From assembly GCA_024653225.1 (NCBI GenBank), contig JANLGA010000059.1:569-6182 (forward strand): a stretch of 5,614 nt of DNA. Reading direction: 5' to 3'. The notes beneath the pieces are model-generated. The model saw nothing but the letters and a program-made list of their open reading frames with translations. It made no database searches and had not been told where the DNA came from. The DNA is from Bacillota bacterium (lineage in GTDB: Bacteria > Bacillota > Sulfobacillia > JABLXB01). Made by a program: the position numbers and the translations under genes. Within the stretch, counting starts at the first letter, position 1; every line of letters starts with the position of its first letter. Positions 1-5,614 of this stretch are shown in pieces.

Positions 1-312
1 CCTGTCCTCGATCTCCGGGGGAATGTCGAGGGAGCCGTCCAAACCAATCACGTTCGCCTCGATGCCGGCGAGCACGCGGGTCGTGGGAAACTCCCCGCGG
101 CACCTCGCGATGTCGTCGAGAAGGGCGTCCCACCGGCGACGCTTGACCCCGATCACCGGCATGGCGGGGCCGTGGTCCGTGATCGCCACCTCTGACAAGC
201 CCCTGGAGACGGCCGCGGCGACGTTCTCCCGCACTGTCCCCGCGCCGTGGCTGTACCTCGTGTGCGTATGGTAATCGGCGGTTATCCTCGCGTAACCGTC
301 CCTGCTATCCAT
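1..312 (-). CDS. PHP-domain metal-dependent hydrolase, N-terminal 104 residues (gene runs off the window)
   Basis: I translated the reverse strand by hand from the ATG at 312-310; the frame is open to base 1. The start of the product shows the PHP fold's metal-site motifs in order: DYHTHTRYSHG (His15, His17, His22), ITDHG (Asp46, His47) and GIEANV (Glu85). In PHP phosphoesterases such as YcdX the corresponding His/Glu residues bind a multinuclear metal centre. Related proteins include histidinol-phosphatase-like enzymes and the PHP domains of DNA polymerases. The exact substrate cannot be told from the sequence. Full-length members of this type are usually about 230-250 residues, so over half is missing. 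The start codon lies inside the end of the isomerase gene (8-bp overlap, ATGGATAG), with only a weak AGG upstream, so translation is probably coupled to that gene. The next in-frame ATG (residue 51) is past the HxH motif and would destroy the site. PHP genes next to uvrC are familiar in Bacillota. PHP membership is near certain; function is open. Confidence 0.93.
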   Translation of the reverse strand, partial: MDSRDGYARITADYHTHTRYSHGAGTVRENVAAAVSRGLSEVAITDHGPAMPVIGVKRRRWDALLDDIARCRGEFPTTRVLAGIEANVIGLDGSLDIPPEIEDR

Positions 313-1099
313 ACAAGCCTGCGAAGAGCCCCGCGAAGTCCTGCGGGCGCTCGAGGAACGCGAACCGCTCGGGCTCAGACGTGAAACACCGGTACAGCGG
401 GACCCCCGCGTGAAGCCCCAACGCCGGTGCGTCCACCGGTTTCACGAGGCGCGGGGCCGGCTTCAGCCGGTACCGGTCGTTCGGGACGAACATGCCCCTG
501 TTCCCGCTCTCCACCTCGTAATAGGCCGCTCCGCGGGTTATCCTGTACTGTTCGTATTCTGAAGAGAACGTGGATGCCACGCAGTTCGTCATGACGAGCG
601 GCCCCTCGCCGGGGTTGATCGTCACGTGGCCGTACCCGGGCGGGATGAACACCTTGTCGCCCGGAGCGGCGTCCACGACGATGACGTCCGCGATGGAGGC
701 CGGATCCCCCTCGGGGCGCTGGAGCAAGTAGTGCGCGCGCCCGTGCAGCACCTCGTATACTTCCGGATACGCCATCTCCCCGCCCGGGGCCGACGGGTGG
801 TAGTGACCTGCGGTCTTGACGTATTCGCCGCCGATCTTCCCGGGCCGGATCACCGTGATGTCGTACCGCACCCGGTGCGCGGCGGCCATCTCGCGGTGCT
901 CGGGAAGGAAGACCCCCCTGTACATGTAGTACAGCTCGTCCGGGCCCCTCGCCGTCTGGTTGTATAGTACCTCCCTCATCTCTTCCAGGCGCCTGACGGA
1001 TGGTGCCACCGCGGGCAGCCCGTCGCCGAATCGTATTGACAGCCCTTCGAGCTCGATCGGCAGCCCCGACAACTCGCCCAGGTTCACCGTCTCTCGCAT
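305..1099 (-). CDS. pgiA: Cupin-type (archaeal-type) glucose-6-phosphate isomerase
   Basis: This 264-residue protein matches the metal-dependent cupin PGI family (Pfam GPI type), which interconverts glucose 6-phosphate and fructose 6-phosphate and is unrelated to the common bacterial PGI fold. The cupin core spans about residues 75-195. Motif one is GHYH...PEVYEVL, giving metal ligands His99, His101 and Glu113; motif two is FIPPGYGHVTIN, giving His158. These align with His88, His90, Glu97 and His136 of the Pyrococcus furiosus enzyme as I recall it, and the LLQxPEGD stretch (125-132) is also shared. It is longer than the roughly 190-residue Pyrococcus form: there is a short insert between the His pair and Glu113, about six extra residues before motif two, and a tail of about 60 residues (200-264). 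No signal peptide or membrane segment is seen, so it should be cytosolic. The ATG start has a strong GAGGAGGA ribosome site 8 nt upstream. It follows uvrC after 133 bp and overlaps the PHP gene by 8 bp. A related sugar-phosphate isomerase specificity is possible but less likely. Confidence 0.9.
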   Translation of the reverse strand: MRETVNLGELSGLPIELEGLSIRFGDGLPAVAPSVRRLEEMREVLYNQTARGPDELYYMYRGVFLPEHREMAAAHRVRYDITVIRPGKIGGEYVKTAGHYHPSAPGGEMAYPEVYEVLHGRAHYLLQRPEGDPASIADVIVVDAAPGDKVFIPPGYGHVTINPGEGPLVMTNCVASTFSSEYEQYRITRGAAYYEVESGNRGMFVPNDRYRLKPAPRLVKPVDAPALGLHAGVPLYRCFTSEPERFAFLERPQDFAGLFAGLYG

Positions 1100-1107
1100 C
1101 GTCGCGG

Positions 1108-1115
1108 TCCTCCTC
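1108..1115 (-). promoter_or_regulatory. Strong ribosome binding site of the cupin PGI gene
   Basis: On the minus strand the sequence GAGGAGGA ends 8 nt before the ATG at 1099-1097. This is close to a perfect anti-16S match at ideal spacing and fixes the start of the isomerase gene. It contrasts with the weak site in front of the overlapping PHP gene. Confidence 0.85.
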
Positions 1116-1123
1116 GACTACTC

Positions 1124-1129
1124 ATTATA
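1124..1129 (-). promoter_or_regulatory. Possible -10 box (TATAAT) for the PGI-PHP pair
   Basis: A perfect TATAAT lies on the minus strand 24 nt before the PGI start codon, in an otherwise very GC-rich gap, so an initiation point about 7 nt downstream would leave a short leader carrying the ribosome site. No good -35 hexamer is present: the six bases at 17-bp spacing read TCGGGG, and there is no extended -10 TG. If it is a real sigma-A promoter it would need help from an activator, or may be weak. The position between two differently functioning gene pairs is what makes it plausible. Confidence 0.45.
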
Positions 1130-1132
1130 CGC

Positions 1133-1149
1133 GGGCCGGCGACCGGCCC
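1133..1149. repeat. Perfect 7-bp inverted repeat in the PGI promoter region
   Basis: The bases read GGGCCGG-CGA-CCGGCCC, a perfect 7-bp stem with a 3-nt loop. The repeat sits 3 bp upstream of the TATAAT hexamer, exactly where the spacer and -35 contacts would lie. It could be an operator, or an RNA hairpin in transcripts reading through from uvrC. It is not followed by a U-run in the minus-strand transcript, so an intrinsic terminator is unlikely. High GC content raises the chance of such palindromes arising by accident. Confidence 0.5.
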
Positions 1150-1193
1150 CGACGGTTATTATTTCCTCCCCCGCGAGCCCCAAGCCAATGCCC

Positions 1194-1210
1194 GGCCGCC
1201 GTCGGCGACC
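1194..1210 (-). repeat. GC-rich hairpin just downstream of uvrC, without a U-tract
   Basis: In the minus-strand transcript the sequence can fold as GGUCGCC-GAC-GGCGGCC, seven pairs including one G-U wobble around a 3-nt loop. It begins 23 nt after the uvrC stop codon. The bases that follow (GGGCAUUGGC) contain no run of U, so it is not a canonical intrinsic terminator. It could protect the 3' end of the uvrAC message or mark a Rho-type end. On the plus strand the wobble becomes a C-A mismatch, so the fold fits minus-strand RNA better. Confidence 0.4.
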
Positions 1211-1232
1211 GCCTCACCTGCTACGGGAGCGC

Positions 1233-3149
1233 CTACTCGGAGAGCGCCCGCTTTATCTTGACCGCCAGCGCCGGACCGATCCCTTCCACCGCGGCGATCT
1301 CCTCCACGGTCGCACGGGCCACCCCGCGCGCGGACCCGAATCGCCTCAACAAGGCGGACCTGCGCTTCGGGCCGACGCCGGGGACGTCGTCCAACGCGGA
1401 CTTGAGCCCCTCCTTGCCTCGGAGCTTCCGGTGGTATCCCACCGCGAACCTGTGAGCCTCGTCGCGCAGGCGCCTTATCAGGAGGAGCGCGCGGGAGTCG
1501 GCGGGGAGCCTGAGCGGCTCCACCCGGTCCGGAAGGTACACTTCCTCGCGTTCCTTGGCGAGGCCCAGTGCCGGGATGTCCTGGAGGCCCAAGTGTCGCA
1601 ACACCTCGAGAACGGCATTCAGCTGCCCCCTACCCCCGTCCACGAGCACGAGGTCGGGGAATTCCGAGAACCGGCTTCCCCCTTCGCCGGCGCTCTCCCG
1701 CTTCTCCGCGAGACCCCGCCTGAACCTGCGCAGCACCATCTCCTGCATCATGGCGTAATCGTCCGGCTTATTCACGGACCCGATCCTGAAGCGCCTGTAC
1801 TGGTGCTTGTCGGGCGCACCGTCGGTGAACACCACCATCGCTCCAACCGGCTGTCTCCCCTGGATGTTGGAGATGTCGTATCCCTCTATTCGGCGGGGGC
1901 GGGACTTCAGTCCGGCGGCGGCCGCCAGGTCGTCGAGTGCCCCCTGAAGGGTCTCGCCGTCGCGCCCCTTCCCCGAGCGGGCCTCTTCGAGCGCGAGGCC
2001 GGCGTTCGTCTCCGCCATCCGGACGAGGTCCCTCAGCCTCCCGCGGGCAGGCACCCTGATCCTCACCCTGCCCCCCTTCAACCGGGCGAGCCAGCCCTCC
2101 AACGATTCACAGTCGGTCGGGCGACGAGGAAGGACGATCTCCCCGGGCACGCTCGAAGCGGCAGGATAGTAGAGCTCGAGGAAAGACTCGAGCATCTCCG
2201 CGGGTTCCGCCCCCGAGACGTCGGACAGCCCGAACGTCTCCCTCCCCAACAACTTTCCGTCCCTCACTTGGAAGACTTGTACGAACGCGTCGTCGCCTTC
2301 CCAGGCCAGGCCGACCACGTCGCGGTCCTCCATGTCCGGCAACACGATGCTCTGCTTCTCGCGTATATCCTCTATCGCCCGGATCTGATCCCTCAGGCGG
2401 GCGGCGGTCTCGAAATCGAGGGCCTCGGCCGCGTGCTTCATCCGGGATTCCAAGCCCCTGATGACGTCTCCGCCCCGCCCTTCCAGGAGGGAACACAGGT
2501 CGCGCACGCCGGCGAGGTACGTCTCGCGGTCCACGAGTCCCCGGCACGGCGCCAGGCACCTCCCGATGTGATAGTGAAGGCAGGGCCTCTTGGCATGCTT
2601 CATGACTTCGTCGCTGCACGTCCTGAACCGGAAAGCCCGCTGAAGGGCCCTCAGCGTATCGCGGACCGAGTGGGCGCGGGTGTAGGGTCCGAAGTACCTC
2701 GAGCCATCCTTTCTCATCGAGCGGGCGACGATCGCCCTGGGCCATTCCTCATCCAGGGTCACCCTGATGTAGGGAAAGTGCTTGTCGTCCTTCAATTTTA
2801 TGTTGTACCTGGGCTTGTACTTTCTCACCAGGTTGGCTTCCAAGATGAGCGCCTCGACGCCGGACGTGGTCGTGATGTACTCCACGTCTGCTATTCTGTC
2901 CGGCAGCCCGCCGAACGGCCCGGCGCTCGCCCGGCCCCGTTGAAGGTGTGACTTCACCCGGTCGCGCAGTGAGACGGCCTTGCCGACGTAGATGACCCTT
3001 CCCGCCGAGTCCCTGAAAAGGTACACGCCGGCCATGTCCGGGATGCTGTTCACCTTCTCCCGCAGCGCGGTCTGCGCGCTCGGTTCAGCCCGGAGCGCGG
3101 TTCCAGTCCCCGTGATTCCTTTCCCGTCGCGCCTCTCCATCGCCGTCAC
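1233..3149 (-). CDS. uvrC: UvrABC system protein C (excision nuclease subunit)
   Basis: UvrC makes the 3' and 5' incisions around a UvrB-marked lesion in nucleotide excision repair. The 638-residue product has the full domain set. The GIY-YIG nuclease spans about 38-117 (GVY 41-43, YVG 54-56, Arg64, Glu104, Asn116), for 3' incision. A cysteine cluster follows at Cys178, Cys190, Cys198 and Cys202. The UVR domain that meets UvrB is at about 227-262. The RNase H-like nuclease for 5' incision covers about 370-575, with Asp425 in YDIS, Asp464 in DDYAMM, Asp504 in VDGGRGQL and His566 in RDEAHRF. Tandem helix-hairpin-helix motifs end the protein (585-636, VPGVGPKRR and VEGIGPALA). The start is GTG, overlapping the uvrA stop by 4 bp (GTGA), with GGGAGG about 5 nt upstream. 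An ATG three codons later is too far from that site. The amino terminus is some 24 residues longer than in Bacillus UvrC, so a start at the internal GTG at 3053 cannot be fully excluded. Co-transcription with uvrA is very likely. Confidence 0.98.
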   Translation of the reverse strand: MTAMERRDGKGITGTGTALRAEPSAQTALREKVNSIPDMAGVYLFRDSAGRVIYVGKAVSLRDRVKSHLQRGRASAGPFGGLPDRIADVEYITTTSGVEALILEANLVRKYKPRYNIKLKDDKHFPYIRVTLDEEWPRAIVARSMRKDGSRYFGPYTRAHSVRDTLRALQRAFRFRTCSDEVMKHAKRPCLHYHIGRCLAPCRGLVDRETYLAGVRDLCSLLEGRGGDVIRGLESRMKHAAEALDFETAARLRDQIRAIEDIREKQSIVLPDMEDRDVVGLAWEGDDAFVQVFQVRDGKLLGRETFGLSDVSGAEPAEMLESFLELYYPAASSVPGEIVLPRRPTDCESLEGWLARLKGGRVRIRVPARGRLRDLVRMAETNAGLALEEARSGKGRDGETLQGALDDLAAAAGLKSRPRRIEGYDISNIQGRQPVGAMVVFTDGAPDKHQYRRFRIGSVNKPDDYAMMQEMVLRRFRRGLAEKRESAGEGGSRFSEFPDLVLVDGGRGQLNAVLEVLRHLGLQDIPALGLAKEREEVYLPDRVEPLRLPADSRALLLIRRLRDEAHRFAVGYHRKLRGKEGLKSALDDVPGVGPKRRSALLRRFGSARGVARATVEEIAAVEGIGPALAVKIKRALSE

Positions 3150-5614
3150 ACGGCCCTCCCGGCAGGCAGTCGCTCCAGCCTTCTCAGTCGGAATTCGGGG
3201 TCCAAAGCGTGCTTGAGGAACATGCCCGTGTACGATGCCGGATTCTCGGCCACTTCCTCCGGGGTTCCGGTCGCGACGACCCGCCCGCCTTCCTCGCCGC
3301 CTTCGGGCCCGAGGTCTATGATGTGGTCCGCCGTCTTGATGACGTCCATGTTATGTTCTATCACGACGACCGTCGAGCCCGTGTCAACCAGCCGTTGAAG
3401 CACCTCGAGGAGCCGCCTGATGTCGGCGATGTGCAGTCCCGTAGTCGGTTCGTCCAGGATGTACATCGTCCTTCCGTCGCCGCGCCTGCAGAGCTCCGTG
3501 GCGAGCTTGACTCTCTGCGCCTCGCCGCCCGACAGCGTGGTGGCGGGCTGGCCGAGCCGGATGTAGCCCAGCCCCACGTCCTGCAGCGTCTGGAGCTTGC
3601 GCCTTATCTTCGGGATGTTCGCGAACAGGTCGAGTGCTTCCTCGACGGTCATGTCAAGTACCTGCGAGATGTTCTTCCCCTTGTACTTGACCTCGAGTGT
3701 CTCCCTGTTGTAGCGTTTGCCCTTGCATACCTCGCACGGAACGTACACGTCGGGCAGGAAATGCATCTCTATCTTGATGATACCGTCTCCACGGCAAGCT
3801 TCGCACCGGCCGCCGCGCACGTTGAAAGAGAATCGCCCGGGCCTGTACCCGCGCGCCCTGGCCTCCTGCGTGATGGCGAACACCTCGCGGATCGGGTCGA
3901 ACGCCCCGGTGTACGTGGCGGGGTTCGACCGCGGCGTGCGCCCGATTGGAGACTGGTCTATCTCGATCACCTTGTCCAGATACTCCAGGCCTGACACCCC
4001 GTCGTGGTCCCCGGGTTTCATCCTGGCCCCGTTGAGCTCCACGGCCAGTCTCCTGTACAGGATCTCGTTGACGAGGGTGCTCTTACCCGATCCGGACACG
4101 CCGGTAACGCACACGAAGAGGCCGAGGGGGATCTTGACGTCAATGCCCTTCAGGTTGTGCTCCCGTGCTCCACGTATCACGAGGAACCTTCCGTCCGGCC
4201 GGCGGCGCTTCTTCGGGATCGGCACCGCCTCGACGCCGCCCAGGTACCTGCCGGTCACGGAATCCGGGCATTCTATTATGTCGCGGACGCCGCCGCAGGC
4301 GACCACGCGGCCCCCGTGCTCGCCCGCCCCTGGCCCGATGTCAATGATGTGGTCCGCCTCCCACATGGTGTCCTCGTCGTGTTCCACGACTATGAGCGTG
4401 TTGCCCAGGTCGCGGAGTTTCTTCAGGGTATCGAGGAGCCTGTGATTGTCGCGCTGGTGGAGACCGATGCTCGGCTCGTCAAGTATGTAAAGCACGCCCA
4501 CCAGGCCCGACCCGATCTGGGTCGCGAGGCGTATCCGTTGGGCCTCCCCTCCCGCAAGGCTGCCCGCCGTTCGGTCGAGGGTGAGGTAGTCCAGGCCGAC
4601 GTTCGACATGAATGACAGCCGCTCGGTTATCTCCTTCAGGACCTGGTGGGCGATGAGTTTCTGCCTGTCGTCGAGCTGCAGGTCCGAGAAGAACTTCCTC
4701 GCCTGGGCGACCGACATCTTCGCCACGTCCGCTATCGAGAGTCCCGCGATCTTGACCGCCAGGCTCTCCCGCTTGAGCCTCGCCCCCTTGCACCCGGGAC
4801 ACGGCCTCGAGGACATGAACTCCTCTATTTCCTGGCGCATCGCGTCGCTCGGGGATTCCCGGTAGCGCCTCTCGAGGTTCCTGATCACCCCCTCGAACGG
4901 CGCCTCCCACACCCTTCTGTTGCCGAATTCGTTCTCGTACCTGAATCTGACGAGACGCCCCTTCGAGCCGTACAGGATCACGTCGAGGTGGGCCGGGTCG
5001 AGCTCGTCCACGGGCCGCTCCATGCTGAAACCGTACTCCCTCGCCACCGACTGGAGCATCTGGTAATAATACGTGCTCGTGTTCTTGCTCCAAGGAACCA
5101 CGGCCCCGTCCGCGAGCGACTTCCTCTTGTCCGGGATGACGAGGTCGGGGTCAATCTCCATGTTGTTGCCCAAGCCCGTGCACACGGGACACGCCCCGTA
5201 GGGCGAGTTGAATGAGAACATCCGGGGGGCGATTTCCTCGACGCTCACTCCGCAGTCCGGGCACGCCAAGTTCTGGCTGAACACGAGGTCGCGGCCTTCG
5301 TCCGGGACATTCACGACGACCAGGCCTCCGCTCAAAGCCACGGCCGCCTCGAGCGAATCGGCCAGGCGCCTCGCCGCCTCCGGCTTCATGACGAGCCTGT
5401 CCACGACGGCCTCGACCGTATGCTTCTTGTTCTTCTCCAGGCGCATCTCGCCGGGCCCGGAGACGTCCACGATCTCCCCGTCCACGCGGGCCCGGAGGTA
5501 GCCCGCCTTCCTGATGTCCTCGAATACCCTGGCGTGCTCGCCCTTGCGCCCCCTTATCAGCGGGGATAGGATCTGGACCTTGGTCCCCTCCGGAAAGCAC
5601 ATCACCTTGTCCAC
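3146..5614 (-). CDS. uvrA: UvrABC system protein A (excinuclease ATPase), missing its N-terminal part
   Basis: UvrA is the dimeric, DNA-binding ATPase that finds bulky lesions and loads UvrB. The visible 822 residues correspond to about E. coli position 134 onward, so roughly 130 residues, including the first Walker A, lie beyond base 5614. The first codon in the window is an internal Val (GTG), not a start. In order, by fragment numbering: the UvrB-binding domain (about 1-112, with RKGEHARVFEDI); zinc cysteines CPDC 118-121 and CPVC 142-145; the insertion domain with a CPGC pair at 272-275; the first ABC signature LAGGEAQR 353-360, Walker B ILDEPS 377-382 and VVEHDED 409-415; the second Walker A GVSGSGKST 505-513; zinc pairs CEAC 604-607 and CEVC 627-630 (19 residues apart); and the second signature LSGGEAQR 694-701, Walker B ILDEPTTGLH 719-728 and VIEHN 751-755. 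It ends in a basic tail after FLKHAL. The TGA stop overlaps the uvrC GTG. Only the Ala in the first signature is slightly unusual. Confidence 0.98.
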   Translation of the reverse strand: MDKVMCFPEGTKVQILSPLIRGRKGEHARVFEDIRKAGYLRARVDGEIVDVSGPGEMRLEKNKKHTVEAVVDRLVMKPEAARRLADSLEAAVALSGGLVVVNVPDEGRDLVFSQNLACPDCGVSVEEIAPRMFSFNSPYGACPVCTGLGNNMEIDPDLVIPDKRKSLADGAVVPWSKNTSTYYYQMLQSVAREYGFSMERPVDELDPAHLDVILYGSKGRLVRFRYENEFGNRRVWEAPFEGVIRNLERRYRESPSDAMRQEIEEFMSSRPCPGCKGARLKRESLAVKIAGLSIADVAKMSVAQARKFFSDLQLDDRQKLIAHQVLKEITERLSFMSNVGLDYLTLDRTAGSLAGGEAQRIRLATQIGSGLVGVLYILDEPSIGLHQRDNHRLLDTLKKLRDLGNTLIVVEHDEDTMWEADHIIDIGPGAGEHGGRVVACGGVRDIIECPDSVTGRYLGGVEAVPIPKKRRRPDGRFLVIRGAREHNLKGIDVKIPLGLFVCVTGVSGSGKSTLVNEILYRRLAVELNGARMKPGDHDGVSGLEYLDKVIEIDQSPIGRTPRSNPATYTGAFDPIREVFAITQEARARGYRPGRFSFNVRGGRCEACRGDGIIKIEMHFLPDVYVPCEVCKGKRYNRETLEVKYKGKNISQVLDMTVEEALDLFANIPKIRRKLQTLQDVGLGYIRLGQPATTLSGGEAQRVKLATELCRRGDGRTMYILDEPTTGLHIADIRRLLEVLQRLVDTGSTVVVIEHNMDVIKTADHIIDLGPEGGEEGGRVVATGTPEEVAENPASYTGMFLKHALDPEFRLRRLERLPAGRAV
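3154..3160 (-). promoter_or_regulatory. Ribosome binding site deciding the uvrC GTG start
   Basis: GGGAGGG lies on the minus strand within the last codons of uvrA, 4 nt before the GTG at 3149-3147 and 13 nt before the alternative ATG at 3140-3138. The spacing favours GTG, slightly on the short side, and fits re-initiation by ribosomes finishing uvrA. Confidence 0.65.

Noticed and set aside
1158..1169. GGAGGA followed by AATAAT on the minus strand in the uvrC-pgi gap, resembling a ribosome site or second -10 box
   Set aside because: No start codon follows at a useful distance (stop codons come at once), and no -35 of proper spacing is present; the nearest TTGGCT is 19 bp away. A TTG-initiated ten-codon leader around here has no support.
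1194..1210. Intrinsic terminator after uvrC
   Set aside because: A hairpin can form, but the transcript lacks a U-run after it, so I list it only as a hairpin.
2107..2745. A 212-codon minus-strand frame within uvrC, and a similar 204-codon frame at 4479-5093 within uvrA
   Set aside because: Both are out-of-frame readings of genes whose correct frames are clear; their products are Arg/Gly/Pro-rich with no family resemblance.
960..2951. A 663-codon open frame on the plus strand, antisense to most of uvrC
   Set aside because: It lies opposite a certain uvrC with all its domains, starts with TTG, and its translation is low-complexity Pro/Arg/Gly/His-rich without a recognisable motif. Long antisense frames are expected opposite GC-rich genes.
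3209..4615. Overlapping plus-strand open frames opposite uvrA (for example 3209-3994 and 4004-4615)
   Set aside because: They are shadows of the conserved UvrA coding strand, with no ribosome sites or domains of their own that I could recognise.
5612..5614. GTG at the right edge as the start of uvrA
   Set aside because: The residues that follow align with the interior of UvrA (about position 134 in E. coli), and the first Walker A would be missing; the gene must continue beyond the window.

Overview
The window carries four genes, all on the minus strand, in the order uvrA (5' end missing) - uvrC - a cupin-type glucose-6-phosphate isomerase - a PHP-domain metal hydrolase (3' end missing). The DNA is GC-rich throughout. 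The uvrA-uvrC pair followed by a PHP protein, together with the Bacillus/Clostridium-like wording of the UvrA and UvrC proteins, points to a high-GC member of the Bacillota (Clostridia- or Limnochordia-like). That placement is inference from gene order and recalled family sequences, not a computed phylogeny.

Read in the direction of transcription (right to left), 5614-3146 encodes the last 822 residues of UvrA, starting about where the UvrB-binding domain begins. It overlaps uvrC (3149-1233) by 4 bp (GTGA), so the two nucleotide-excision-repair genes are almost certainly co-transcribed and translationally coupled. UvrA recognises damage and loads UvrB; UvrC makes the two incisions. All expected catalytic residues of UvrC and the visible ATPase motifs of UvrA are present.

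A 133-bp gap (1100-1232) follows uvrC. It contains two GC-rich hairpins, a TATAAT hexamer and a strong Shine-Dalgarno sequence in front of the isomerase gene, so a new promoter may lie here. There is no canonical terminator with a U-run. The isomerase (1099-305) is an archaeal-type, metal-dependent cupin PGI with its metal ligands intact. It overlaps the PHP gene (312-1, truncated) by 8 bp, which indicates a second translationally coupled pair. The layout therefore reads as a repair pair followed by a sugar-phosphate/PHP pair, all in one direction.

I found no RNA genes, CRISPR array, mobile element, attachment site or plus-strand gene that I can support. Apart from the unusual neighbour (a cupin PGI placed directly after uvrAC), this looks like ordinary chromosomal housekeeping DNA. 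I do not see evidence for a new biological system.
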